Part shown: positions 42,752-52,090 of the stretch, one piece after another
How the letters are laid out: each line of letters begins with the position of its first letter
Position numbering within the stretch: position 1 is the first letter of the stretch
From: Chloroflexota bacterium
GTDB lineage: Bacteria > Chloroflexota > Anaerolineae > Aggregatilineales > J027
NCBI GenBank assembly: GCA_013112715.1
Contig: JABFGB010000032.1
Location: 1-56,739 of the forward strand
DNA: 56,739 nt
Direction: 5' to 3'
Made by a program: the position numbers and the translations under genes
Notes under the pieces: model-generated
Told to the model about the DNA's origin: nothing
The model's database searches: none
Seen by the model: the letters and a program-made list of their open reading frames with translations, nothing else

Positions 42752-43627
42752 ATGTCGAATCTACCTCCGGTTGAACCGCCGGATTTGCGTAATCGCCGTC
42801 AGCAAAATCAAGACTATGCACAAAACAATTACCCACCCCAAAACTCTGACAACTATCCTCCACCCGGTAGCAATTATCCGCCGCCGGGCCAGCCCAGACC
42901 GCAGCAACCGCGCCAACAACCCCAACAACCTCAGCAGCCCAACTATCCCCCTCCCAATCAGGGCAATTATCCGCCGCCCGGCTATAACCCGCCGCCTCAA
43001 CAACCACAGCAACCGCGGCCACAACCGCGCCAGCCGCAGCAGCCTCAACAACCAAGCTATCCACCGCCGGGCCAGCAACCACCCGCATATACCCCACAAG
43101 AACCGGAATGGGATGACCCCGTGCCGACAGCCCGACGTGGGGGTCAGCGTGGTTCATCCGCACCGAGCACCCCCAGTGGATTGGAAGATGCAAATGCGCC
43201 GGATTTGCGCCGAGGTCGGAATTATGATGCGCCGGGTCAACCTCCTGCTCGTCGCCGCACAGGTGGAGGTGGAATATTTAGCGAAGGCCAGTTCGAGGCC
43301 CTTGTATGGGGTGTAGTCGTAATTCTGCTAGGTTTTTCGGTCATCCTAGCCCTTACTGCCAATCCGGATTGGCTGACTTCCTATTGGCCTTTGTTCAGTG
43401 GTATCTTGTTATTTGGTTCAATTGTTTTCCAAAAAGGTATCATGGGATGGCGAGTTAGCCCGCTTACCCAATTACTGGCGACCCTGCTCATTTCCTACAG
43501 CATTACCCAATTGATTGCGGGGACGAACGATGACAATGGCTTTTTGACCCTTGTCGCTTACTATTTAGGTACGTGTATCATCACTGCCGGTATCATGATT
43601 TTGTCTGGTATTTTCCGCCGATCCTAG
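42752..43627 (+). CDS. P/Q-rich disordered N-terminus with C-terminal membrane domain
   Basis: The 291-residue protein starts at ATG 42752 after TTGGAGG. Residues 1-175 are low-complexity and rich in P, Q, N and Y, with many YPPP and QQPQQP units (e.g. NNYPPQNSDNYPPPGSNYPPPG). Residues 185-290 hold about four membrane helices (LVWGVVVILLGFSVILAL, WPLFSGILLFGSIVF, LTQLLATLLISYSI, TLVAYYLGTCIITAGIMILSGI). It is 21 bases upstream of an AAA ATPase and likely co-expressed. The tail resembles sticky, phase-separating linkers but that is inference. Family unknown. Confidence 0.75.
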   Translation: MSNLPPVEPPDLRNRRQQNQDYAQNNYPPQNSDNYPPPGSNYPPPGQPRPQQPRQQPQQPQQPNYPPPNQGNYPPPGYNPPPQQPQQPRPQPRQPQQPQQPSYPPPGQQPPAYTPQEPEWDDPVPTARRGGQRGSSAPSTPSGLEDANAPDLRRGRNYDAPGQPPARRRTGGGGIFSEGQFEALVWGVVVILLGFSVILALTANPDWLTSYWPLFSGILLFGSIVFQKGIMGWRVSPLTQLLATLLISYSITQLIAGTNDDNGFLTLVAYYLGTCIITAGIMILSGIFRRS

Positions 43628-43648
43628 TTAGGGAGGACTGTTTTTTCT

Positions 43649-45031
43649 ATGGATGCAGAGTTGACCACTGGTCGTTTGCAGAATAATCACCAATATGCAC
43701 ATCCACTTAGCCCGATTTTGCAAGCACCTGAAACTGCGAGCGATCTGGACATTCCAGTTTCCATTGTGATTGACATCATTGTTCGCATCCTGTTTAACGA
43801 AGGCCAAGTGAGTGTCAAGCGCTTTGCAGACATCATCAAGTTGGAGCCTCAGACTCTCGACAACATCCTTGAAAAACTACAATATGATAAGTTTGTCGAG
43901 GTTGCCAGCGCTGGCAAAATGGGGCGTTTCAGTTATGTGTATGCCTTAAGCGACGAAGGCACCAAACGCGCCCGTGAGGCGATGGAGCGCAGTCAGTATA
44001 TTGGCCCGGCCCCCGTGCCGATTGAAAAATATACCCAAGCGATTGTGCTGCAAACGAATCGCAAGCTGCGGATGACAGTGGATCAGGTTAAAGAGTCGCT
44101 GAACCATCTTATCTTGCCAGAGACCTTTCATCGGCGCATTGGCCCGGCGGTGAACTCCGGCACGTCCCTGTTCTTATATGGCCCGCCCGGTAATGGTAAA
44201 ACGACGGTGGCCCAAGCGATTGCCAAACTCATCAGCGGGGCTGATCCGATTTGGATTCCTTACGCTGTCACTATCGCCGGGTTTATTGTCAATCTCTATG
44301 ACCCGCTGTTATTTGTGCCCGCCCAAGAAGGACATCCGGTCATAGATGAAGTACGCAACATTGACCGTCGTTGGGGATTGTGGGATCGTCCAGCCGTCAT
44401 GGTCGGCGGCGAATTGACGATGGCAGCCCTTGACCTTCGGTATGACACCATCGCCAAATTTTATGAGGCACCCCTGCAATTTAAAGCCAATGGGGGCATG
44501 TTCCTGATTGACGACTTCGGACGGCAGATGGTTAGCCCGCAGGAATTGCTTAACCGTTGGATTGTGCCATTGGAATCCGGGTATGACTTTTTACGACTGC
44601 GAACAGGGCAGACCTTGCAAGTGCCGTTCCGCCAACTCATCGTGTTTAGCACCAACCTTGACCCGAATCAATTGGTGGACGGGGCCTTCCTGCGCCGTAT
44701 CCAAATGAAGGTCGAGGTCGAAAGCCCAGATGAGCGTATGTTCTTCCAAATTTTCGCCCGTATGTCACAAGTGATGAACGTGCCGATGGAAAAAGAGGGC
44801 TTTTTGCATCTTATCCAGCGCTGGTATCGGGAGACCGGACGTGAATTGCAGGCTGTTCATCCGCGCGATATTCTCAAAATTATCGTGGCGATGGCAGAAT
44901 ATGAAGGCATTCAGCCGCGCATGACACCTCAAATGATTGACGATGCGTGCAAGGCTTATTTTGTTCAAAGCAGTGGCATTAGTAGCCCTAACCCCAATAC
45001 CAACATCCGACGGTTGCAACCTGAGGAATAG
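43649..45031 (+). CDS. Winged-helix AAA ATPase
   Basis: The 460-residue protein has an N-terminal winged-helix-like region (residues 30-115: SIVIDIIVRILFNEGQVSVKRFADIIKL, DKFVEVASAGKMGRFSYVYALSDEGTKRAREAMERS). The ATPase core has Walker A GPPGNGKT (178-185), a Walker B FLIDDFGR (from residue 285), a sensor region FSTNLDP and an RRIQMKVEV segment. The long PHRDIL-like AVHPRDILKIIVAMAEYEG helix closes it. The domain order suggests a switchable ATPase that may bind DNA. Its target is unknown; it is paired with the P/Q-rich membrane protein. A terminator follows. Confidence 0.85.
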   Translation: MDAELTTGRLQNNHQYAHPLSPILQAPETASDLDIPVSIVIDIIVRILFNEGQVSVKRFADIIKLEPQTLDNILEKLQYDKFVEVASAGKMGRFSYVYALSDEGTKRAREAMERSQYIGPAPVPIEKYTQAIVLQTNRKLRMTVDQVKESLNHLILPETFHRRIGPAVNSGTSLFLYGPPGNGKTTVAQAIAKLISGADPIWIPYAVTIAGFIVNLYDPLLFVPAQEGHPVIDEVRNIDRRWGLWDRPAVMVGGELTMAALDLRYDTIAKFYEAPLQFKANGGMFLIDDFGRQMVSPQELLNRWIVPLESGYDFLRLRTGQTLQVPFRQLIVFSTNLDPNQLVDGAFLRRIQMKVEVESPDERMFFQIFARMSQVMNVPMEKEGFLHLIQRWYRETGRELQAVHPRDILKIIVAMAEYEGIQPRMTPQMIDDACKAYFVQSSGISSPNPNTNIRRLQPEE

Positions 45032-45045
45032 ATCAAAACCAAGCG

Positions 45046-45073
45046 AGGGCAGGCATTCAAAACCTGCCCTTTC
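45046..45073. terminator. Bidirectional terminator, GGGCAGG family
   Basis: AGGGCAGG (45046-45053) and CCTGCCCT (45063-45070) make an eight-pair stem with a nine-base loop. It separates the AAA ATPase gene and the convergent ABC permease gene. Confidence 0.8.
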
Positions 45074-45076
45074 AGT

Positions 45077-48000
45077 TTATTCGTAACGCAGAACGTTTAA
45101 TGGTTTTTCGCCACTTGCCCCCCACGCGGTTAACATCGCAGCGACCACTGAAATTCCAATACACAAGGCCATTAACCCCAATGCTGTGCCAATAGGGATG
45201 GCATCTGTTAAATCGCCCTCAAAAATCCACGCCCAGATTTGAATGAGCAGCAGCACCGACGCCCCCACGCCAATCAGTCCGCCGAGGAAACCCATTAACC
45301 CATTTTCAATTAGGAGCATACTCAACACCCGTTCGCGCTGTACCCCCAGCGATTTCATGATACCGATTTCGCGGCGGCGTTCCATCGTACTAAGGGCAAC
45401 CGAGTTGGCGATGACGACTCCGCCTGTAATCAGTGTCAGAATCGAGACCAAGAAGGGCAGGAGTGTAAATTGGTCAATCAGTCGTTGCGCCAATTCACTT
45501 AATCGTTTGGCTTCAATCACAAAGGTATAGTCTACTTCGGTGGATAGGCGGCGGCGTAGGCGACCTATCTGGCTTTCATCAATATCCACCACCGCACCAA
45601 TTGCATTCGGGCGAGTTTGGCTAAAAGCATCAATCGGGGCATAAATCGGGCTACCTGCTGCCGATTGAATATCGCCTAACCTCTCATCGGATACCCCCAC
45701 CACACGAAACTTGAGAATTTCACCGGAGGATGGAAATTCCAGCACCAAAATATCCCCTGCCTCAATACCCGCCGCTAGGACAGCCTCATTACCTGTAATG
45801 ACGATCACCCGTTCCCCCGCGTCACCCGCATTGAGTTGGCGGTTGCCTTCGTCGAAATTTTTGTCCGGCAGGGTGCTGGTGACGGAACGACCATCCATCT
45901 GCCCAACCGTTAAATCAAAGAAATTGGTCAGGTGTTGGGTTCGTTTCAGATCACCCCCAGCACTTCGCCCGATTACCGCAATCAAATCCGTGCGTTTCAT
46001 CACCCGCCCATCGGCTTTGCGGAGTTCCACAAAATCGGTGATGTAGTTGGTCACTAACGTATAGCTGTGAACGCCGTCGGTGGTCTCCAAGACATTCACC
46101 AAGCTATTCTGGGTTTCCTCAGAGGTGAATCCGGTTGCCACAAACACATTGCCGCCGAGAGTATCTTCGAGCGAAATTTCAAAGAGGCGTTTCACCGCAA
46201 TTGCCAACATCGTGACCAGACTAAGCGCCAACACCCCAATGATAAAACCGAGCAGGGTAGACGATACCCGCCAGCGATTTGAGGACAAGGCCCGCAGCGA
46301 TACTTTGACATCCGGTAGACCCAGACTGGGGAATCGTGAGGTTAATTCGACCAGCAACCACAACACTGCAAACAGCAGGGCCACCAAGATCAGGGCTGCT
46401 TCGACCAATGCAATATTCATGGAAACGTCCACAATCGTCTGCCATGTATCCGGGTTGGACTTGTGCAACCATTCATAGGCGGGCCAACCCATTGCCGCGC
46501 CAATCGCACCACCAAGCACCACCATTGCTGCAAAACCGACCAGCCCACCGCCCATTGTCATCGCTAGACTGGGTTGGGTGCGTAATCCGTTTAGGCTTAA
46601 CAATAGACCAATAAGAACACCGACAATCAATGCCCCCAGCACAGTTGGCACGGTTAAATGGGTGGTGACAAGGGCAATGAGAATAACCCCGATGGCAAAA
46701 AATAGAACCCCTTGCAGCCCAGTCTGAAACAGGGTTCCGATGGTTAACAGCACATAACGCCCGATCTTGCCCATTGTGCCTAAATCTTGGGGACGTCGTT
46801 TCAAAAAAGGTCGCCCCGCTGCGACGGCTGCTCCACCCATCCCCAACGACAGGGCCAACACCGCCCCGACACTCACGATACTCCAACGACTGGCTGGGTC
46901 GGGACTAATGCCATTACCCAAAATCGTCCAAGCAATGAGGCCAAGTGTCACAAAAATTACAGTCATGACCAACAGTGACTGCCAGATGCCCGTACTGGGG
47001 AGTTGGGTGTCATTGGGGCGCAAAACATTACCGGGGCGCACCTGTCCAGCGATGAGGGTCGGCAGAAATCCAAAAATGGTAGTGATGATAATGCCCAATA
47101 AGAATCCGCGAATGACCGCTCCACTGGAAAACACCCAATCCAATTCCGTGCCCCAGACCTGTCCCGCAAAACCGCGTAGCGCCCATGCCGCAAATAAGCC
47201 AAATGGCACACCGACCACCCCACCTAAAATCCCCATCAAGACCGACTCGATCATAAACAAAAGGGTCACTTGGCGGGCCTGCAAGCCAATCGTTTTCAGC
47301 ACCGCAATTTCAACCGTGCGCCGCGCCACCACGACTAACATGGTATTGATGATGCCGACGCCGCCAATCAGCAGGGATACGAGGCCCATAATCAGCATCA
47401 AATTTTTGAGCGCGGTGGCAATTTGCGAATTGCGGTCACGTAAATCGGCGGTAGTGCGGGCGTTCACAAAGGGATAGCGATTTTGAAGCTGTTGAGCAAA
47501 TAGGCGCACCTGTTCGGGGTCGGTATCCGAGAGGCGTACATACAACTGGCCTGCGTAACGGTTGCCGTCGACCTCATCCGTCACCAAACTAGGGTCGTAA
47601 TCCGTATAGAGTGGGACGGCGCTTAAATCTACATAATAAAAACCAAAAATCGTCGTTACAAAATTATCGGTCAGGGCTTCGGCTTCAATTGGCACGATCC
47701 CGCGAATGGTAAATAATCTATCACCTGCCCCGCCCAAATTGACTTGATCCCCAATCTTGAGATCATGTTCATCTGCCGCGTTGTCGCTGACCACAATATC
47801 GGTGGGTTCGCGCATCACGTCGCTTAATAATTGGCCGTCTTCGGTACGGATTTCGCCGTAAATTGGATAGACCGGGTTGCCCTGCACGTCCTTGACTTCA
47901 ATCACTAACCCAATAACTGGCTCGGTTTCGTCCTGTCCCTCTTTCGATAGACCCGCATTGGCAAGGGGACTGCGGGCAAATTGGTGACGATAGCTCACGA

Positions 48001-48346
48001 CGGCATCGGGGTCACGCTCTTTAATCCAGCGTTCAATTTCGCGGATGCCCTTATCCGTAAAAACAAAGGCTCCCGCGCCTGCTGGCTCAATCAACCCCGC
48101 ATTTTTGGCAGGTTCGGTATCCCCTTGACGCTCCACACCCGGCATCGGCGGGATGATGTTGATGTCGCCGCGATTCAGTTCTTGCAGATTGGTGGTCAAT
48201 TTTTCCATCATCATATCGCCAAGCGTCTGCAAGCTGACCACCACCGCCACCCCTGCCGCGATACACAAAACCGCGAATAGGGTACGCAGTCGGCCTATGC
48301 GTAAATCATTCAGTGAATGTTCCGTGTAAAACAAGAGCCGCTGCAT
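45077..48346 (-). CDS. ABC transporter permease with two FtsX domains (MacB/LolCE-like)
   Basis: The 1089-residue protein starts MQRLLFYTEHSLNDLRIGRLRTLFAVLCIAAGVAVVV. It has two FtsX-type permease halves, each with an extracytoplasmic MacB_PCD-like segment (about 40-270 and 720-950) and about ten membrane helices in all. TVEIAVLKTIGLQARQVTLLFMIESVLMGILG and RRREIGIMKSLGVQRERVLSMLLIENGLMGFLG are the paired cytosolic coupling helices. It probably moves lipoproteins, peptides or antibiotics, or works a cell-wall hydrolase. It lies five bases after its ATPase gene on minus. Confidence 0.9.
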   Translation of the reverse strand: MQRLLFYTEHSLNDLRIGRLRTLFAVLCIAAGVAVVVSLQTLGDMMMEKLTTNLQELNRGDINIIPPMPGVERQGDTEPAKNAGLIEPAGAGAFVFTDKGIREIERWIKERDPDAVVSYRHQFARSPLANAGLSKEGQDETEPVIGLVIEVKDVQGNPVYPIYGEIRTEDGQLLSDVMREPTDIVVSDNAADEHDLKIGDQVNLGGAGDRLFTIRGIVPIEAEALTDNFVTTIFGFYYVDLSAVPLYTDYDPSLVTDEVDGNRYAGQLYVRLSDTDPEQVRLFAQQLQNRYPFVNARTTADLRDRNSQIATALKNLMLIMGLVSLLIGGVGIINTMLVVVARRTVEIAVLKTIGLQARQVTLLFMIESVLMGILGGVVGVPFGLFAAWALRGFAGQVWGTELDWVFSSGAVIRGFLLGIIITTIFGFLPTLIAGQVRPGNVLRPNDTQLPSTGIWQSLLVMTVIFVTLGLIAWTILGNGISPDPASRWSIVSVGAVLALSLGMGGAAVAAGRPFLKRRPQDLGTMGKIGRYVLLTIGTLFQTGLQGVLFFAIGVILIALVTTHLTVPTVLGALIVGVLIGLLLSLNGLRTQPSLAMTMGGGLVGFAAMVVLGGAIGAAMGWPAYEWLHKSNPDTWQTIVDVSMNIALVEAALILVALLFAVLWLLVELTSRFPSLGLPDVKVSLRALSSNRWRVSSTLLGFIIGVLALSLVTMLAIAVKRLFEISLEDTLGGNVFVATGFTSEETQNSLVNVLETTDGVHSYTLVTNYITDFVELRKADGRVMKRTDLIAVIGRSAGGDLKRTQHLTNFFDLTVGQMDGRSVTSTLPDKNFDEGNRQLNAGDAGERVIVITGNEAVLAAGIEAGDILVLEFPSSGEILKFRVVGVSDERLGDIQSAAGSPIYAPIDAFSQTRPNAIGAVVDIDESQIGRLRRRLSTEVDYTFVIEAKRLSELAQRLIDQFTLLPFLVSILTLITGGVVIANSVALSTMERRREIGIMKSLGVQRERVLSMLLIENGLMGFLGGLIGVGASVLLLIQIWAWIFEGDLTDAIPIGTALGLMALCIGISVVAAMLTAWGASGEKPLNVLRYE

Positions 48347-48351
48347 TGCGA

Positions 48352-49077
48352 TTACCTTTCCAACTCGATCGAGCGGTCTTCGGTCAACTGTCCATCTTCC
48401 AAACTCACCACACGATCCATTTGCTCGGCAATTGTGAGGTCGTGCGTCACGACAATCACAGTAGTATTCAGCCTGCGGCGGATTTCTTTGAGGGCATCAA
48501 TGACCTGCTGACCAGATTTCCTATCCAGATTGCCTGTTGGTTCGTCACACAACAAAATGGGTGGGTCATTGGCAAGCGCCCGTGCAATTGCCACTCGTTG
48601 CTGCTGCCCCCCGGATAATTGACGCGGTAAATGATGGGTTCGGTCTGCCATGCCCAACAGTGTCAGCAATTCGCGTGCCCGTTCATGGGGATCATATTTC
48701 GGATGCACAGCAAATCGTATTGGCAGCGCGACATTTTTGAGGGCTGTCAGGGTGGGGATAAGATGAAAAAACTGGAAAACAAAGCCGATTTTTTCATTAC
48801 GGACACGGGTTAGATGAAATTCATTCATGTCGGAGATGTCAATGCCATCCAAGTAGATGCGACCTTTGGAGGGGGTATCCAACCCACCCAGCAAACCCAT
48901 CAAGGTGCTTTTGCCGCTACCGGACGGCCCGACAATGGCTAACATCTGCCCGCACGGGACATCGAGGGTGATGCCGTTGATGATAGACAAAGAACCCTCG
49001 CCTACTCGAACGATTTTATGGACTTCAACTGCTCGGACGGCAACATTCGCGTGATTAGAATTATCAGAGGGGGTCAT
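48352..49077 (-). CDS. ABC transporter ATP-binding protein (MacB/LolD-like)
   Basis: The 241-residue protein has Walker [19 protein letters not shown]-loop [18 protein letters not shown], signature [15 protein letters not shown] and Walker [13 protein letters not shown]. The DxxTGNLD and FFHL details place it in the LolD/MacB/FtsE group that powers FtsX-type permeases. Its start overlaps the xseB stop as ATGA, so xseB, the ATPase and the permease form one operon. Confidence 0.94.
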   Translation of the reverse strand: MTPSDNSNHANVAVRAVEVHKIVRVGEGSLSIINGITLDVPCGQMLAIVGPSGSGKSTLMGLLGGLDTPSKGRIYLDGIDISDMNEFHLTRVRNEKIGFVFQFFHLIPTLTALKNVALPIRFAVHPKYDPHERARELLTLLGMADRTHHLPRQLSGGQQQRVAIARALANDPPILLCDEPTGNLDRKSGQQVIDALKEIRRRLNTTVIVVTHDLTIAEQMDRVVSLEDGQLTEDRSIELER

Positions 49078-49301
49078 TCTTCAAGTGCCTGAAATCCGGT
49101 GGTATCAACCGTTAACTGCGTGACCCGCAGTTCAGCCCCCTCTAGCAATTTCTGGCAGTAGGCGGCTAAGGCTTGGCCTTGTTCAAATAAGGCCAATGAT
49201 TCATCCAATGCCAAATTGCTACCTTCCAGTTTTGCCACAATCGTTTCCAATTGGGCATAGGCTTCTTCAAAGGTCAAATTATCGAGTGCTTGGGTTGCCA
49301 T
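49074..49301 (-). CDS. xseB: Exodeoxyribonuclease VII small subunit
   Basis: The 75-residue protein has the XseB pattern NLTFEEAYAQLETIVAKLEGSNLALDESLALFEQGQALAAYCQKLLEGAELRV. XseB forms the multimeric stalk on which XseA acts in single-strand DNA degradation. ATG 49301 with AGAGGA upstream gives the usual short length; the frame is open to 49328. XseA, usually the next gene, is not adjacent; upstream lies the divergent DUF2085 gene, so xseA must be elsewhere. Confidence 0.92.
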   Translation of the reverse strand: MATQALDNLTFEEAYAQLETIVAKLEGSNLALDESLALFEQGQALAAYCQKLLEGAELRVTQLTVDTTGFQALEE

Positions 49302-49344
49302 TGCATATCCTCTTTGCCATATCACCATTTTGGAACGGCCCTCG

Positions 49345-49353
49345 TGTTATAAT
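49345..49353 (+). promoter_or_regulatory. Extended -10 promoter upstream of the DUF2085 gene
   Basis: TG-T-TATAAT (49345-49353) is a perfect extended -10 element on plus. There is no good -35 box, as is usual for such promoters. It lies 88 bases before the DUF2085 start and could drive DUF2085-DUF4126-usp. Confidence 0.55.
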
Positions 49354-49440
49354 AAAATCAACAAAGGTCGGATGATAGGCGTGTCTTTGCTTATTATAAG
49401 GCTTTACACTGGATATTCGATTACTTCTCAGGAAAAGTTA

Positions 49441-50316
49441 ATGGGTATTAGCTCGACAGAAACGCCATCAGTGGAGGTGGTAATCCACCCCAATACCTAT
49501 TCCAAAACGAGTGTTTGGATCGCTTTGTTTTTTGCCATTATCATCATAGGAGCGTGGCTGTTGGCGACCCCGGCAGGTGTTTTGGGTAAAGCCGATGCGG
49601 TTGGCTATGCCATCTGTCACCGCATCACCGTCCGCTCGTTTGAAGCTTTTGATCGTCAACTGCCCCTTTGTGCTCGCTGCACAGGCATTTATTTGGGGGT
49701 GGTCTCTGGACTCATGTTGCTTGTTGCAGGCGGACGCTCCAGAGCAATGCGACTCCCCAATTGGCGTATCTTGATAGTGCTAGGACTGTTTGTGGTGGCA
49801 CTGGGAATTGACGGCTTTAACAGCTATTTTCATCTATTCCCCGGATTCAAAGGTATCTATACCCCCAACAATACCCTCCGTCTGATTACCGGGGTGTTCA
49901 CTGGGCTAACTTTCATTAATTTGCTGCTGCCCATTTTCAACAGTGCGGTGTGGGCCAAAGTGGATAACCGCGCCCCACTCGAAAATTTCAAGGAATTAGC
50001 GGGCATGTGTTTGGTCGCCTGTCTGGTAATTGCCGCCGCATTGAGTGAGCGTTCCGGCATTCTCCTGATTTTTGGGGTGGTGAGCACGTTGGGAGTGGTG
50101 ACAGTATTGACCATGATATGCAGTGTTATGGCGTTGGCCCTGATGCAACGTAACCAAAGCTATGTGGAGTGGCGTGAATTGTGGCTACCGCTCTTGATTG
50201 GTCTAACCATCGCCATCACCATGATCGGGGGCATTGATTTCTTACGTTATATGTTCACTGGCACATGGGAAGGTTTCAATATAGACACATCGGCCTTTTT
50301 AGTCTGGAGAGTATGA
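49441..50316 (+). CDS. DUF2085 membrane protein
   Basis: The 291-residue protein has about six membrane helices and the DUF2085 hallmark CARCTGIYLGVVSG, preceded by AVGYAICHRITVRSFEAFDRQLPLC. The cysteine pattern (C-H and CxxC) suggests a metal or haem site, but its function is unknown. ATG 49441 has CAGGAAAAG upstream; the frame runs back to 49330. Next come DUF4126 and usp genes at gaps of 4 and 15 bases. Confidence 0.85.
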   Translation: MGISSTETPSVEVVIHPNTYSKTSVWIALFFAIIIIGAWLLATPAGVLGKADAVGYAICHRITVRSFEAFDRQLPLCARCTGIYLGVVSGLMLLVAGGRSRAMRLPNWRILIVLGLFVVALGIDGFNSYFHLFPGFKGIYTPNNTLRLITGVFTGLTFINLLLPIFNSAVWAKVDNRAPLENFKELAGMCLVACLVIAAALSERSGILLIFGVVSTLGVVTVLTMICSVMALALMQRNQSYVEWRELWLPLLIGLTIAITMIGGIDFLRYMFTGTWEGFNIDTSAFLVWRV

Positions 50317-50320
50317 CATT

Positions 50321-50908
50321 ATGGAAGCAATTCTTTCCGGCTTGGGGTTATCCACCAGCGCAGGACTAAATGCTTACTTGCCACTGATCTTGATGAACCT
50401 TGCGGCTCAAGCAGGCATCATAGATACCAAAGGCGTACCTGCCGAAGTGTTGACCTCCAAACCAGCCCTTGTGGTGTTTCTTATCCTATTGGTAATCGAA
50501 ACCGTCGCCGACAAAATCCCAGCAGTGGATAGCGTCAACGACATTATCAATACCGCCATTCGTCCGACGGCGGGCGCGTTGATGATGGTTGTCAGCACCA
50601 GCGGCATGAGCGGTCAGGTTGATCCCGAAGTATTAACTATCATGAGCCTCTTGGCAGGAGGAGCGTCGGCGGGGTCAGTTCATGCCGTCAAAGCAACGGC
50701 CCGTCCAGCCGTCACCCTTTCAACGGCGGGGATGGGCAACATGGTCGTCAGTGTCCTTGAGGACATCCTCGCTATCTTTATCTCATTGGTAGCGCTACTG
50801 ATTCCGTTTTTTGTCGTGTTTTTCATGGCAAGTTTTGTGGGATTCATATTATGGTGGATTTGGGAGCGTCAGCGCAAAGATATGCTGCGCCAACGTGGAT
50901 TAGCCTGA
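50321..50908 (+). CDS. DUF4126 membrane protein
   Basis: The 195-residue protein fits DUF4126: LGLSTSAGLNAYLPLILMNLAAQ near the start, IETVADKIPAVDSVNDII and RPTAGALMMV, then GGASAGSVHAVKATARPA. About five membrane helices. Function is unknown. It is coupled to the DUF2085 gene by a four-base gap. Confidence 0.85.
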   Translation: MEAILSGLGLSTSAGLNAYLPLILMNLAAQAGIIDTKGVPAEVLTSKPALVVFLILLVIETVADKIPAVDSVNDIINTAIRPTAGALMMVVSTSGMSGQVDPEVLTIMSLLAGGASAGSVHAVKATARPAVTLSTAGMGNMVVSVLEDILAIFISLVALLIPFFVVFFMASFVGFILWWIWERQRKDMLRQRGLA

Positions 50909-50923
50909 GGGGAAAAGAAAAAC

Positions 50924-51424
50924 GTGGCTACCTATCAGAAAATTGTCGTTCCACTAGATGGCTCTGGTTGGTCAGAACGAGCCGTGACCCACGCCGCGAA
51001 GATCGCGCTTGAGAATGACGCCGAATTAATTTTGCTGCATGTCTATCATTCGCCGCTTGCGGAATATGCCGACACCTTGGCGCTTTCCAACCAAGCGGAT
51101 ATGGTCAATAGTGAACGAGATGAGATGAAACGCTATCTGATCGCCCTGCGGAATGACCTTCGCAGTCAGGGTGTTAAGGTACGCGGACATATCATCAACG
51201 GGCGTGACCCCGCCCACAACATTATCAATTATGTGCGTGGTGAGGGGGCAGATTTGGTAGTAATGTCATCACACGGACGCACCGGACTGGCAAAGTTTTT
51301 GTTTGGCAGTGTTGCCAGCAAGGTGATGAAAAACCTCGATATTCCAGTGCTATTGATTCACCCCGACAAACCCGAAGAAATGGCCGAGGATACGAGTGAT
51401 CTAAGCATGGGTGAAGATATATAG
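50924..51424 (+). CDS. Universal stress protein (UspA family)
   Basis: The 166-residue protein starts at GTG with YQKIVVPLDGSGWSERAVTHAAKIA and has the ATP-binding motif GRTGLAKFLFGSVASKVM near residue 125. It is a single-domain Usp with the ATP-binding loop kept. Usp proteins modulate survival under stress. It closes the DUF2085-DUF4126-usp operon and a terminator follows. Confidence 0.93.
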   Translation: MATYQKIVVPLDGSGWSERAVTHAAKIALENDAELILLHVYHSPLAEYADTLALSNQADMVNSERDEMKRYLIALRNDLRSQGVKVRGHIINGRDPAHNIINYVRGEGADLVVMSSHGRTGLAKFLFGSVASKVMKNLDIPVLLIHPDKPEEMAEDTSDLSMGEDI

Positions 51425-51443
51425 CCACTACATGAAAACATGG

Positions 51444-51481
51444 AAAGGGTGAGTCGTCATCTTCAAAACTCACCCTTTTTT
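51444..51481. terminator. Bidirectional terminator after usp
   Basis: AAAGGGTGAG (51444-51453) and CTCACCCTTT (51469-51478) form a perfect ten-pair stem with a 15-base loop and a T run to 51481. It separates usp from the convergent DinB-like gene. Confidence 0.87.
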
Positions 51482-51484
51482 GAT

Positions 51485-52078
51485 TTAGCCTGTATAGACG
51501 ACATTCACGGCTTGTTCAAGGGTACGCCGCATCTGCTCAAAATGATTATTTTCATGACGCAGGCCACCCACAACTGAGGCTACTGCGTTCAACTGGCGAT
51601 ACGAATGGGATTCCGGTGAAAATTCGCGGAAGGTATCCAGATGGGGTTGATCAGGCCACGTATTGAGATAACTCAGGCGGATTCGACGGCTTTCTTCTAA
51701 ACGGTGCATCACTTCAGCTTTGGTTTTGACAAGATGCCAATCCGGTTCGTAACGCACCCGCACTCCTTGTGGCAGCACCACGCCGCGTGCCAACAGTGAC
51801 CCGAACGCTGCGCCTTCTTCCGCCGAAGCCGTGACATGCAGCACCAGATGAGCCAAATTCCACCCCTGATAGCGTTCATCAGCAGGTGCAAAGGGATCAT
51901 CCGCGTTAGGGTCGTAAGGAATAAAGGTGATTTGTTCGTCGTCGGTATCTTTTAATAACTCTACCATGCGGTCAATAGACGCATTAGTTACGGAACGTAG
52001 ATCATCCAACGTAAGAGGTTTAGAGAATTCGTAAATCGTAATTTCTTTGTTGTTGAGACGGGTAAAATCGAGTAACAA
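51485..52078 (-). CDS. DinB-like four-helix protein
   Basis: The 197-residue protein starts at TTG with GGAGGAGG just upstream. A helical bundle with conserved WNLAHLVLHVTASAEE and a late HENNHFEQMRRTLEQ, the histidines that bind metal in the DinB/YfiT family, supports the call. Such proteins act as thiol transferases or have unknown roles. It is the last gene of the thiamine operon by position, 12 bases after the DUF402 gene. Confidence 0.75.
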   Translation of the reverse strand: MLLDFTRLNNKEITIYEFSKPLTLDDLRSVTNASIDRMVELLKDTDDEQITFIPYDPNADDPFAPADERYQGWNLAHLVLHVTASAEEGAAFGSLLARGVVLPQGVRVRYEPDWHLVKTKAEVMHRLEESRRIRLSYLNTWPDQPHLDTFREFSPESHSYRQLNAVASVVGGLRHENNHFEQMRRTLEQAVNVVYTG

Positions 52079-52090
52079 GACGCCTCCTCC

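Noticed and set aside
42840..43080. Short repeats that might look like a CRISPR or tandem array
   Set aside because: The units are irregular codons for P, Q, Y and N within one reading frame; no constant repeat or spacer length.
42750..43193. Antisense and other-frame open frames across the P/Q-rich gene
   Set aside because: They arise from the same repetitive codons read in other frames, with no ribosome site or family features.
46767..47477. A 236-codon open frame on plus inside the ABC permease gene
   Set aside because: It is antisense to a well-supported membrane protein, and its product is P/T/R-rich with no recognisable motif.
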